Source of the DNA: Catenulispora sp. MAP5-51
GTDB lineage: Bacteria > Actinomycetota > Actinomycetes > Streptomycetales > Catenulisporaceae
Assembly (NCBI RefSeq): GCF_041261205.1
Contig: NZ_JBGCCH010000002.1
Coordinates: 558,001-622,000 of the forward strand
Direction of reading: 5' to 3'
DNA: 64,000 nucleotides
Part shown: positions 45,832 through 53,594 of the stretch, one piece after another
Layout: each line of letters starts with the position of its first letter
Numbering within the stretch: the stretch's first letter is position 1
The notes under the pieces: generated by a model
What the model was told of the DNA's origin: nothing
The model's database searches: none
The model's input: only the letters and a program-made list of their open reading frames with translations
Position numbers and translations under genes: made by a program

Positions 45832-46256
45832 GGCGTGCTCCCGGGGGGATTGGCGATCGACATGGCCGGAACCGCGGTGGCGGTCCCAGCGATGCTGAAG
45901 TTCTTGAGGCCGATCAGCCGTAGCAGCTCGGTGGGCTGTTGGAGCTTGACAGTGACGGTCACCAGGTTCGCGCTGGCGCTGACGGCCCCGCCCTCGCCGG
46001 CTCCGGCAAGATACGAGCGAGCCGCTGCTTGGGCGCGTGCCGGATCCAGCGAGGGTCGGCCGCCCTGGCGAAGCTGAACGGGGTCGAGCGCGCCGGCCCC
46101 CGCTCGCGCCGCTTCCTCCGCGACGGCAAGCGCATGGACCCGGGCATTCATGGCCAAGCCGAGGTCCAGGACGAATCCAGCAACCAGGAGCAGCGCCGGA
46201 ACGATGACGACGACGAACGCGGTTGCACTTCCATCATCACGACGCAGGTCGATCAC
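45828..46256 (-). CDS. TadG/TadE-like pseudopilin
   Basis: A 142-residue protein from GTG 46256, overlapping the previous gene by GTGA. N-terminal DDGSATAFVVVIVPALLLVAGFVLDLGLAMN is the TadE/TadG signature: short polar start, Gly-Ser before a long hydrophobic helix. The rest is a small exported domain (ALDPVQLRQGGRPSLDPARAQAAARSYL). Likely a minor pilin of the Flp pilus. Confidence 0.8.
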   Translation of the reverse strand: MIDLRRDDGSATAFVVVIVPALLLVAGFVLDLGLAMNARVHALAVAEEAARAGAGALDPVQLRQGGRPSLDPARAQAAARSYLAGAGEGGAVSASANLVTVTVKLQQPTELLRLIGLKNFSIAGTATAVPAMSIANPPGSTP

Positions 46257-46672
46257 GTGACTCCCCGGTATTGATCGATCGGACTCGCCGCGTGGGAGGC
46301 CACGCCCACCACACCCGGCAGCCCTAGTCCTGTGAGCCCACTCATCAAGGCTGCGCACCTCACAGACACTCGAACCGCACCGCCCGGCCGAAAGTCACTG
46401 ATGTCGACGCTCACCGTGGAGGTGCTGCAGTTCAATCCGCCGCGGCCCAGATCTCCTGCAACCGCACTGCGCGCAGCGTTCTGTGCCTCGTGCGATGACC
46501 GGGCCAACGACGCCGCTCGGGCCGCGTCCTGAGCGGCCGAGTCGACGCGGAGTCGGGTTTCGACGAGCCGCCCGCAGAGGACCACGAACAGAAGAACACC
46601 GATCAGTACCGGGACCGCGAAGACAGTCTGGACCGTCACGCTGCCGTCGTCCGCGCGCCACGTACGCCGCAC
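46253..46672 (-). CDS. TadE-like pseudopilin 2
   Basis: A 139-residue protein from GTG. TadE signature: RADDGSVTVQTVFAVPVLIGVLLFVVLCGRLVE with the hydrophobic helix ~15-35. The downstream domain has one Cys pair (LNCSTST, VSVRCAALM). Third of three consecutive TadE/G-like genes. Confidence 0.8.
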   Translation of the reverse strand: MRRTWRADDGSVTVQTVFAVPVLIGVLLFVVLCGRLVETRLRVDSAAQDAARAASLARSSHEAQNAARSAVAGDLGRGGLNCSTSTVSVDISDFRPGGAVRVSVRCAALMSGLTGLGLPGVVGVASHAASPIDQYRGVT

Positions 46673-46673
46673 G

Positions 46674-47060
46674 TCAGCCTGCCGTCGTCAAGCGCTCGAC
46701 CGGGCCGGCAACGGAGACGTTGACCGGAAGGTTCAGGAACGGCAGCACCTGCTGGGCTTGACCATGGATCCTTACGCGGGCACGCTGCACATCGCGGACC
46801 ACGTCCACGCTCGAATTCAGGACCAAGTGGCGCCCAGCTGCGGTCAAGAGTGCCTCGGCCTGCTCGCGACCAGAAGCCGCGCTCCCCTCGCTAACGCGAG
46901 CGGTCTGAAGTGCCTGGGCCGCGATCGCCTGGGCAGTGTGTGTCGCGTGCAGCCAGACACCGAACTGGACCACGGCCACAACGCACACAATCAGCAGCGG
47001 CGTCATGAGCGTCATCTCGGCCGCTGCTGATCCATCGTCGCTCCGCCACCGTGGCTTCAC
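46674..47060 (-). CDS. TadE-like pseudopilin 1
   Basis: A 128-residue protein, GTG overlapping the Flp-like gene stop. TadE signature RSDDGSAAAEMTLMTPLLIVCVVAVVQFGVWLHATHTAQAIA: Glu in the helix start, Pro in LMTPLL. Probably a minor pilin needed for pilus assembly. Confidence 0.82.
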   Translation of the reverse strand: MKPRWRSDDGSAAAEMTLMTPLLIVCVVAVVQFGVWLHATHTAQAIAAQALQTARVSEGSAASGREQAEALLTAAGRHLVLNSSVDVVRDVQRARVRIHGQAQQVLPFLNLPVNVSVAGPVERLTTAG

Positions 47061-47260
47061 TGCGCTGTGATCTGGTTCGCGACCTTTCCGGCCTCGGCCA
47101 CGATCGCATGACCGAAGAGCTTGCCCACGAGCACCGCGATGGCGACGAAGATCCCGATGACTACGACGTTCTCGGCGATCCCGCTGCCCCGGTCTTCGTG
47201 AGCGAGCATGACTAAGCGGCCCCGTGCCTTGTCGGCCAGCCCGCGAATCCTCGTGATCAT
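47057..47260 (-). CDS. Flp/Tad-type pilin subunit candidate
   Basis: A 67-residue protein from ATG 47260, which has GGGAG 9 bases upstream; GTG 47293 overlapping the TadC-like stop is an alternative. Charged N-terminus (MITRIRGLADKARGRLVMLAHEDRG), then SGIAENVVVIGIFVAIAVLVGKLFGHAI, with Glu near the start of the hydrophobic segment as in class III (Flp) prepilins. The processing peptidase (TadV) gene is not in the window. Confidence 0.7.
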   Translation of the reverse strand: MITRIRGLADKARGRLVMLAHEDRGSGIAENVVVIGIFVAIAVLVGKLFGHAIVAEAGKVANQITAQ

Positions 47261-47289
47261 ATGTTTTCTCCCGTGATGGTTAGTGCTGG

Positions 47290-48132
47290 TCACAGTGCCG
47301 ACAGCGCACCGGCCATGGCCGGATAGCCGATGAGAACGAGGAAGCCGGTCATCAGCAAAGCGATCGGGACCGTCATGCGCTCGGTCGTGGCTGCCGCCTC
47401 GGCTTCCTCGTCAGCCAGGATCTTCGAGCGGATCGCTTCGGCCTTCGCAGCGAGTGATGCGCGGATCTTCGCGCCCTCCGACCCAGCCAGCTGCAGCGAA
47501 GCCGCCAGGTCGGTGATCTCCGCCAGCCCGAGTGTCGTGCCGAGCTCGGCGAAGACTTGGTGAATCGGCAGGCGGGAGAGGAAGGCGACGTCCAGCGCGT
47601 GTCGAAGACGTTCGAACGCTGGCGAGTCGCCGATCTCTGACGCTCCGCCGAGGGCCTGCTCGACGCCGGTACCGGCTGCGAGCGCGTTGACAGTGACGTC
47701 CAGGAACACGGACAGGTCGGCGAGAGCGTCAGCGCGGGCATCGGCTGCCTTCGCTGTGACCTCCGCATCAACGAGGTACCAGAAGACTCCGGCGACAGCG
47801 ATAGACAGAAAGCCCGTGAACGGCAGCGAAAAGCCGAGGACTGCTTGAAGAAGCCAGGACAACAGAAAGCCTGCGACAGTGGCCGCCGTCTGAGCCGCAA
47901 GGTGGAGCTCGGGGACGCGATCCAAGACCACCAGGTCTCGCCGGATCGACGCGCGCGGCAATCCGAGAACGATCAGTCTTCGGGCGAGCGGTCGGCCCAT
48001 GCGCGCGAGCCACTCACCGTCTGCGTACATGGTGTCATTGGCGAATTCGTGTGCCGTCGGGGCAGCTGCTGGTAGCCGAAAGGCGAGCCATCCAACCATC
48101 AGTCCTGCGCCGAACAGCGCGCCGGCCAGCAT
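47290..48132 (-). CDS. TadC-like inner-membrane protein of Flp pilus
   Basis: A 280-residue protein. ATG 48132 touches the TadB-like stop (TAATG). T2SSF/TadC domain: DLSVFLDVTVNALAAGTGVEQALGGASEIGDSPAFERLRHALDVAFLSRLPIHQVFAELGTTLGLAEITDLAASLQL, with membrane helices near 90-135 and at the C-terminus (PIALLMTGFLVLIGYPAMAGA). Works with TadB and the ATPase as the inner-membrane pilus platform. Confidence 0.85.
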   Translation of the reverse strand: MLAGALFGAGLMVGWLAFRLPAAAPTAHEFANDTMYADGEWLARMGRPLARRLIVLGLPRASIRRDLVVLDRVPELHLAAQTAATVAGFLLSWLLQAVLGFSLPFTGFLSIAVAGVFWYLVDAEVTAKAADARADALADLSVFLDVTVNALAAGTGVEQALGGASEIGDSPAFERLRHALDVAFLSRLPIHQVFAELGTTLGLAEITDLAASLQLAGSEGAKIRASLAAKAEAIRSKILADEEAEAAATTERMTVPIALLMTGFLVLIGYPAMAGALSAL

Positions 48133-49007
48133 TACCACCACGATGGGGTCTCCTGTACCTGGTCCATGCGCGTCAGCAAGCGCTTCCTGGTTCGCGGCTT
48201 GGCCATACGCCACAGCCAGGCGTATCCCGCAGCGAACAGCGCGAGACCACAGGCAAGAACGAACTGCCCGCTCGCGGATCCGTACGGGGACAGGAAGGAT
48301 CGATCCAGCACGAACAGCCCGGCGAGCATGCCAGCCGTCACGCACGTGACGATGCGGACGCTCGTACGAACCTGCACACGCGCAGCCTGTGCGCGCTTGC
48401 GCTGCGCCGCATGCGTGCGAGCTGTAGCGGCCAGCGAGCCAAGCAGCCCAGCCAGATCTTGCGCGCTGTTCCGGATCGCGTGAACCAGGCAGACCACGAC
48501 GATGTCCCCCGTCGGGTCGTGGAGCTCGTCCGCAAAAGCCGCGAGCGCGACGGCGAGGTCTTGCTGATCATCGATCCGGCGAGCCAGCCCGCGGGCCTCT
48601 ACAGCGATCGCTTCTGGCGCGGCAGCGCACGATGAGCGAACGGCCTGTCCGATGCCTGACGCGGCCGACAAGGTGTCGCGCAGTATCTCGGTGAAGGTCG
48701 CCACCGCTTCAGTACGGGCCAGCTCCTGAGCCGTCGACCGATCGGGCCCAAGTAGGACAGGCAACCACCACGTCGCAAGACCGCCGGCCAAAGCCGCCGC
48801 AGGCCAGTTGGTGATCAGGCCAGCGGTCACGCCGGCACCGATGCATGCGGCCAGCTTCCGAGAGTTGCCCTTCAGCTTGGCGAGCGTGAACCGTCGACCG
48901 AGTCTGAACCGCCGTGTCGGAGGCTCGACGCGGAACGCCGCGACTCCGCAAGCCACGCCGAGGCCGACGGTTGTACCGCAGAGCGCTCCGATAGCGCCGA
49001 CGTTCAT
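48132..49007 (-). CDS. TadB-like inner-membrane protein of Flp pilus
   Basis: A 291-residue protein, ATG overlapping the ATPase stop (ATGA). Membrane helices near 1-25, 55-85 and 210-265; T2SSF domain with FTEILRDTLSAASGIGQAVRSSCAAAPEAIAVEARGLARRIDDQQDLAVALAAFADELHDPTGDIVVVCLVHAI. Partner of TadC in the platform. Confidence 0.85.
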   Translation of the reverse strand: MNVGAIGALCGTTVGLGVACGVAAFRVEPPTRRFRLGRRFTLAKLKGNSRKLAACIGAGVTAGLITNWPAAALAGGLATWWLPVLLGPDRSTAQELARTEAVATFTEILRDTLSAASGIGQAVRSSCAAAPEAIAVEARGLARRIDDQQDLAVALAAFADELHDPTGDIVVVCLVHAIRNSAQDLAGLLGSLAATARTHAAQRKRAQAARVQVRTSVRIVTCVTAGMLAGLFVLDRSFLSPYGSASGQFVLACGLALFAAGYAWLWRMAKPRTRKRLLTRMDQVQETPSWW

Positions 49008-50299
49008 CGGGGCCTCCGGAACGTCGCCGGGTCGAAGCCCGCGCCCTCCAGCTGCGCCAGCCGCGAAGGTGGAGTGGCCGGAACCGCGCGACGGTCCGGG
49101 CCAGGGCGGAAGATCTCGTTCGCGACCACCATTGCGCCATCGGCGCCGGTGATTTCCAGAACCGACGACACCACACGCGTACCGTCTGGGGCCTGGTCCA
49201 GCTGAACAACCAGGTGCAGCGCGTTCGCCACGAGCAAGTTGGTCGAAGGCAGGTCAAGCCGCTCCGGAGCCTGCGCCGCGTATGCGGCCAGTTTGGCGAA
49301 TACGCCCCTTGACGTCGAGGCGTGCAGTGTGGCCATGGAGCCGTCGTTGCCCTGCGACATGGCGTTGCACATGGGGATGACCTCGGCGCCGCGGATCTCG
49401 CCGACGATGACGCGGTCCGGCGACATGCGCAGGCCGGCGCGGACGAGTTCAGCTTGGGAGATCGCCCCGCGGCCTTCGGAGTTTGCCTCGCGGGCCTGCA
49501 TGGGGACGACGTCCCAGTGTCGGTCCGGGTCGGTGTCCAGGCCGAGCTCGAGGGCATCCTCAATGGTGACGAGCCGTTCGGTCGGATCCATCTCGGAGGC
49601 GAGCGCCCGAAGCATGGTGGTCTTTCCTGCACCGGTCCCGCCAGCAATAAGGATATTGAGCTTCGCACGCACAGCAGCCGAGAGAAACGCCCCGAGTCCT
49701 GCATTCACGGTGCCAAGAGCGATCAGATCCGCCAGGGTCGCCTTCGGGTAGCGATGCCTGCGAACACTGATGCAGGGCCTCTTGGTCACCGCCATGACCG
49801 CGAACAGCCGCGATCCGTCGGGAAGCTGGAGCGAGAGCATCGGAGCGCCCCGATCGAACCGCCGCTCCTCGTGGCCGACGCGCGCGGCGGCCGTCCGAAT
49901 CAGATCGATCAGCTCCGCGTCGCTATCTGCAATCGGGAACGCTCCGCGCTCTCGCCGGCCGTCAGCAAAACGGAGAAAGACCTGGTCGTGACCGGTGGCG
50001 TTGATGTTCTCGACATCCGGCATATCGAGGTACGGCTGGAGACCACCCATCGCGCACAGCGCATCGGTGACGGACTTCTCCAGCGTCGCGGCCTCATCTG
50101 CGAGCCCGGGTCCGTTCGGCTGTCCCATTGAGGAAAGGCGGATCCGGACTTCCGCTGCGATCAGTTCTTCCGCCAGCTCGCGGCGTCGAGCAGAAGGAAT
50201 TACGGCACCAGTTCGGTCCTGCTCCGCGCGCACAGTGAGTGAAAGCCTGCGGGCCACCACGGCGGTCACCTCGGCCACCGACCCCAACGACGTCGTCAC
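49004..50299 (-). CDS. cpaF: TadA/CpaF-family secretion ATPase of Flp pilus
   Basis: A 431-residue ATPase starting at GTG that overlaps the SAF-domain gene stop. Walker A NILIAGGTGAGKTTML (~215-230), Asp box VTIEDALELGL, Walker B DRVIVGEIRGAEVI, His box GSMATLHASTSRG. Type II/IV secretion ATPase superfamily, CpaF/TadA branch. Drives polymerisation of the pilus. Not to be confused with the tRNA deaminase tadA at 19699. Confidence 0.93.
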   Translation of the reverse strand: MTTSLGSVAEVTAVVARRLSLTVRAEQDRTGAVIPSARRRELAEELIAAEVRIRLSSMGQPNGPGLADEAATLEKSVTDALCAMGGLQPYLDMPDVENINATGHDQVFLRFADGRRERGAFPIADSDAELIDLIRTAAARVGHEERRFDRGAPMLSLQLPDGSRLFAVMAVTKRPCISVRRHRYPKATLADLIALGTVNAGLGAFLSAAVRAKLNILIAGGTGAGKTTMLRALASEMDPTERLVTIEDALELGLDTDPDRHWDVVPMQAREANSEGRGAISQAELVRAGLRMSPDRVIVGEIRGAEVIPMCNAMSQGNDGSMATLHASTSRGVFAKLAAYAAQAPERLDLPSTNLLVANALHLVVQLDQAPDGTRVVSSVLEITGADGAMVVANEIFRPGPDRRAVPATPPSRLAQLEGAGFDPATFRRPR

Positions 50300-50952
50300 G
50301 GCTGGCCTACCTGGTTCGGAGACACTTCCACCACCGACAGCGACGGTGCCTGTGTGACCTTCGGAGCTGCCTGAGCATCGACGAGCAGCGTGGCCACGGT
50401 GGTGCCGAGAGAGTCCGCGGATCCAACGGACGTGACCACCGCATCGGAAGCGAGAGCGACGGGCACGGATGAAGCCGACGTCACCGCAGCCACATCAGGA
50501 CCTGGCCAAACGTTAACGCGGTCCCCGACGCCGAGCCGTGGTGGGAAGGTCCCGGCCTTCAGAGGCACACCGATCACGGCCTGGCCAGCAGGCGGAAAGT
50601 CGGCCGTCCCGACCATGTGAGCCGTTAGCAGAGTGCCGGTCGCGAGAGGCATCGCCGCGACATGGCCAACGACTTCCGATTCGTTGATCGAGGGCACCAG
50701 ACCCAGATCCGACGCCGCGCCGACCTTCACGATTTTGACGTCGCCATCCGTAACGACCTGACCGGCGGCGATCGGCCGCGCGACGGCCAAGACCGGGGCG
50801 CGACCGCTGATCTGCCACGACGCGACGGTGAAGACCACGGCGCCGGTGACGACCAACGCGACCGACGTCACGGCATACGGAATCCGAACTCGGCCGGCAA
50901 GGCGCGCACGTACCGTCGACAGGCCGACATCCGGTCCGGTCGGCGACGGCAT
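50296..50952 (-). CDS. SAF-domain (CpaB/RcpC-like) pilus assembly protein
   Basis: A 218-residue protein from ATG 50952; a start at 50994 lacks a ribosome site. One membrane helix (YAVTSVALVVTGAVVFTVASWQI), then SAF domain VLAVARPIAAGQVVTDGDVKIVKVG...GHVAAMPLATGTLLTAHMV. CpaB/RcpC proteins sit at the periplasmic/wall side of Tad pili. Linked by a 4-base overlap to the ATPase gene. Confidence 0.82.
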   Translation of the reverse strand: MPSPTGPDVGLSTVRARLAGRVRIPYAVTSVALVVTGAVVFTVASWQISGRAPVLAVARPIAAGQVVTDGDVKIVKVGAASDLGLVPSINESEVVGHVAAMPLATGTLLTAHMVGTADFPPAGQAVIGVPLKAGTFPPRLGVGDRVNVWPGPDVAAVTSASSVPVALASDAVVTSVGSADSLGTTVATLLVDAQAAPKVTQAPSLSVVEVSPNQVGQP

Positions 50953-51033
50953 GTTACGAGCTGCACCCTGAGTTGGGAACGCGTTTTTGGACAAAGGAGA
51001 ACCCCACGAGAGATGCGAGAAGATGAGATCGCG

Positions 51034-51864
51034 TCAGCGAACTGACGTGACAAGGGCTTGTGACTCGGCGACGCGGACCGCTATCGACGACGTCGTAGTC
51101 AGGTCAGGGAGCGTCCCGCTCTGCCCGCCTCCGACCCAGGTCACACGCCATGCCTCCGTGACGCGTACCGTGAACTCGCCGCCCGGCTCGGCATCCGAGG
51201 CACGCCGGTAGAGATATCCACAGTCTGGGGATACTGAAGCGGCAGGCGTCGAGTCGGTGAACGGAGTTCCCGGGCCGGTGCAGGTCACGACCGATCCGTC
51301 GCCCATGTCCCACGTCAGGCTCTCCGGCGTGGCGGTCGCCAACACCTGAATACCGGGTACCTTCGCGGTCGCCGACAGCGGGTGCCAGTCGCGAGCGTCG
51401 GTCCACAGGAACACGGGGAAGTTCACCCACTGCGGGGCGCCATCACGAGGGCTCGTGTTCATCGCCGGCGCCGAGAGATGGATCTCCTTCAACGCCTCCT
51501 GCGCGACATCCCTTGGCGACATCGCGGGCCTCGGCACCCAGGTCTCAAGGTCGTTCTTCGGGATGGGAGTGAGGTTCTGCTGGTCAGCGGTGTCCTTGCA
51601 ACGCCACTGGTACCAGGAGCCGGCGGCGCCGCTGGAGCCTCCACTCCGCTGCACGCCGGAGGACGGATCGGGCACCAACGCGCAGTCATGGACGGGCACG
51701 CCACCCCGAGAACTCGCAGCCTTTGGCGAGGTCGCAGCCTGGTGCGCAGATACATAGACCGTCTGCCCTGATTCGCTGGCCCCGTCCCAACCGCTGTCTT
51801 GAGAGCCGTCCTCAAACCGCAGTCCCATGACGACGGTGGCGAAGATCAGAGCCGCGCCACTCAT
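51034..51864 (-). CDS. exported protein of Tad operon, PKD-like segment
   Basis: A 276-residue protein from ATG 51864 that overlaps the lipoprotein stop (ATGA). N-terminal membrane/signal helix (MSGAALIFATVVMGL), Ser/Gly-rich segment, and a beta-rich portion around LTWDMGDGSVVTCTGPGTPFTD that resembles a PKD-type fold (the WDxGDG motif). Unknown function; similar genes precede tad genes in actinomycete elements. Confidence 0.7.
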   Translation of the reverse strand: MSGAALIFATVVMGLRFEDGSQDSGWDGASESGQTVYVSAHQAATSPKAASSRGGVPVHDCALVPDPSSGVQRSGGSSGAAGSWYQWRCKDTADQQNLTPIPKNDLETWVPRPAMSPRDVAQEALKEIHLSAPAMNTSPRDGAPQWVNFPVFLWTDARDWHPLSATAKVPGIQVLATATPESLTWDMGDGSVVTCTGPGTPFTDSTPAASVSPDCGYLYRRASDAEPGGEFTVRVTEAWRVTWVGGGQSGTLPDLTTTSSIAVRVAESQALVTSVR

Positions 51865-52469
51865 CGGCACGAGCCCACTTGATAGATGTGAAGATCGTAA
51901 ACACGCCACACGCCACCCACCTCATGGATGTGGGCAAGCACGTGCTGAAGCCCTCCCGGACGGCCGCCGGCGGTGCTCACGGGCGAACCGTCCGACGCCT
52001 TGTAGTCGAGATAGTCAGACGTGTCCGCGCAGTCGTCGACCTGGGCGGCAGGCGGCACGGCCGCGAGATCGAGACTCGTCACGGTGGGCGCGAGCTTCAG
52101 ATGACCCTTGACCACGATTCCCTGGCTGCGGCTACGCTCAATATCACCGTTGACAAGGGCCAGCGCCTGATCAGATGCGCGCTGCGGCAAGTCGGGGACG
52201 GGGTACGCCGGATTGAAGGCGGCCGTCTGCCAATCCCCCATGAGCCCGAAGTACGCCTGGAGCACGGACTGACGCGCTGCGTCAGCGGCCGAGGCGGATC
52301 CGGCCGAGGTCGATGCTGCCGAGGGGGCCGTGGTGGACGGGCTAGTGCCAGTTGCGCCTGCTGGCCGAAGCATGCGGACGCCGTGGCTCGCGCCAGCGCA
52401 TCCCGCAACAATCAGGAGAGCAGGGAGCAGCGCGCCAACGCACACACGGCGAACCGGTTTCGCAGGCAT
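51861..52469 (-). CDS. lipoprotein, first gene of Tad operon
   Basis: A 202-residue protein. Basic start MPAKPVRRVC, hydrophobic VGALLPALLIVAG, lipobox VAG-C around residue 24, then a Ser/Ala/Thr-rich linker and a ~130-residue domain (ARQSVLQAYFGLMGDWQTAAFNP ... VLAHIHEVGGVWRVYDLHIYQVGSCR) resembling NTF2-like folds. Expected on the outer membrane leaflet face; first in the tightly overlapping operon. Confidence 0.72.
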   Translation of the reverse strand: MPAKPVRRVCVGALLPALLIVAGCAGASHGVRMLRPAGATGTSPSTTAPSAASTSAGSASAADAARQSVLQAYFGLMGDWQTAAFNPAYPVPDLPQRASDQALALVNGDIERSRSQGIVVKGHLKLAPTVTSLDLAAVPPAAQVDDCADTSDYLDYKASDGSPVSTAGGRPGGLQHVLAHIHEVGGVWRVYDLHIYQVGSCR

Positions 52470-52525
52470 TCACACTCCCGAATCAGCAGGTCAGCTCGAC
52501 TCGGGTGGTCGCCACCGAGCCACCA

Positions 52526-52550
52526 CATGTCATATCAGGCATATGACATG
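52526..52550. promoter_or_regulatory. palindromic operator upstream of Tad operon
   Basis: CATGTCATAT-CAGGC-ATATGACATG: a perfect 10-bp inverted repeat with 5-base spacing, 57 bases before the lipoprotein ATG and 12 bases past the GntR-Nudix stop. Arms of this kind are what dimeric GntR regulators bind. Confidence 0.75.
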
Positions 52551-52561
52551 CTCTCGTCAGC

Positions 52562-53368
52562 CTATGATCCGGATCGGGAAAGATTCACTCTTTTGAGGGA
52601 CCGCAGAACATCAGAACCCTCACGTGCGAGAACCGCATGAATCGCCAAAATCATGGCGACGCCTGTCACTTTCCCGTCCTCGGCCAGCTGCGGAAGTTCG
52701 GATAGGGGAATCCACTCCGCCACATGCCCATCAGCCTCGCCGGACGGCACCGATGCCACAACCTGGGACGAACCGACGAAGAACACCTGTAGAGCATCAG
52801 CAACATCGGCAAGGGGCTGGAAGTCCATTACGCGGTGAAGGCCTGTCGGCTGGACTTTCGCAACGGCATGAACGGAGCGAGAAGCAGTCAGAGCTGGATC
52901 TTCATCACCTTCGGCAACCCCTGTCGGCAGCGCCCACGATCCCGCACCAATCGCGTCACGTTGACGCCAGACCAGAAGCAGCCGGTCGTCTTCGCTGAAG
53001 ACCGCCGTCGTCACAACGCGACGGGCACGCACGACGTAAGCCTGCCTCCGCCGGCCTGCTGCGGACCCGAGCTCCCGGCGCTCGAAATCGTGGGTCGCGC
53101 TCTCCGCGACGATTTCCGACGACCGCACCTTCCACTGCCTGACCACAGGATCGGCACGGCGCGGCCGGCAGACGAAGTAGCCACGGCCGTGCTCAGGCCG
53201 CACGCTCCCATCGGCGATCAGCTTCGCGAGCGCTGCCCGGACCGTGTTCCTGCTCGCCCCGAGCTGCTCGATCAGCGTCCGCTCCGACGGCAACCGCTGT
53301 TCGGGCACCAAGGTCCCGTCCGCAAGCCAGCCGCGTAGCTTTGCCTCGACGTCCGCCGCAGTGCCCAT
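52562..53368 (-). CDS. GntR-type regulator fused to degenerate Nudix domain
   Basis: A 268-residue protein. N-terminal GntR winged helix (VEAKLRGWLADGTLVPEQRLPSERTLIEQLGASRNTVRAALAKLIADGSVRPEHGRGYFV, ~8-68). C-terminal Nudix fold (AVFSEDDRLLLVWRQRDAIGAGSWALPTGVAEGDEDPALTASRSVHAVAKVQP ... LADVADALQVFFVG), but the Nudix box lacks the REUxEE glutamates, so it is probably a ligand sensor rather than a hydrolase. It stands directly upstream of the Tad operon and the palindrome at 52526-52550, which it likely recognises. Confidence 0.82.
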   Translation of the reverse strand: MGTAADVEAKLRGWLADGTLVPEQRLPSERTLIEQLGASRNTVRAALAKLIADGSVRPEHGRGYFVCRPRRADPVVRQWKVRSSEIVAESATHDFERRELGSAAGRRRQAYVVRARRVVTTAVFSEDDRLLLVWRQRDAIGAGSWALPTGVAEGDEDPALTASRSVHAVAKVQPTGLHRVMDFQPLADVADALQVFFVGSSQVVASVPSGEADGHVAEWIPLSELPQLAEDGKVTGVAMILAIHAVLAREGSDVLRSLKRVNLSRSGS

Positions 53369-53594
53369 ATACCCTCATCGTCCCAAATTGCTCGACCGGC
53401 GCAGTTCGCAGCTTACGGGCCGGTACCTCGCGGCGAGGGTAACGTGCAGTTGTCCTTTCAGTCTGGTCGCCGGTCAGTCTGCCGTCGACGACTAACCTCT
53501 AGATCAGAACGACAACAGCACGCGGCCTATAGAGATGAGCCAGCCATCTGGCAGCAGTCAAGAATCCGAGCTTGCCGCCAGCTAGTAATAGCAA

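Larger units (their letters stand above)
22686..53368. mobile_element. integrative and conjugative element with T4SS and Tad-type pilus genes (ends not located)
   Basis: The extent given runs from integrase to the GntR regulator, the minimal set that belongs together: int/xis, a T4SS with VirB2/B3/B4/B6/D4-like proteins, a replication-relaxation protein, Rep-like and DUF2637 spread-type proteins, paired regulators and a Tad operon. Attachment sites were not found; the tRNA-Ser gene 2.3 kb left of int is a possible attB but no second copy of its 3' end was seen. The right boundary could lie beyond 53.4 kb and include the CBASS island. Confidence 0.7.
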
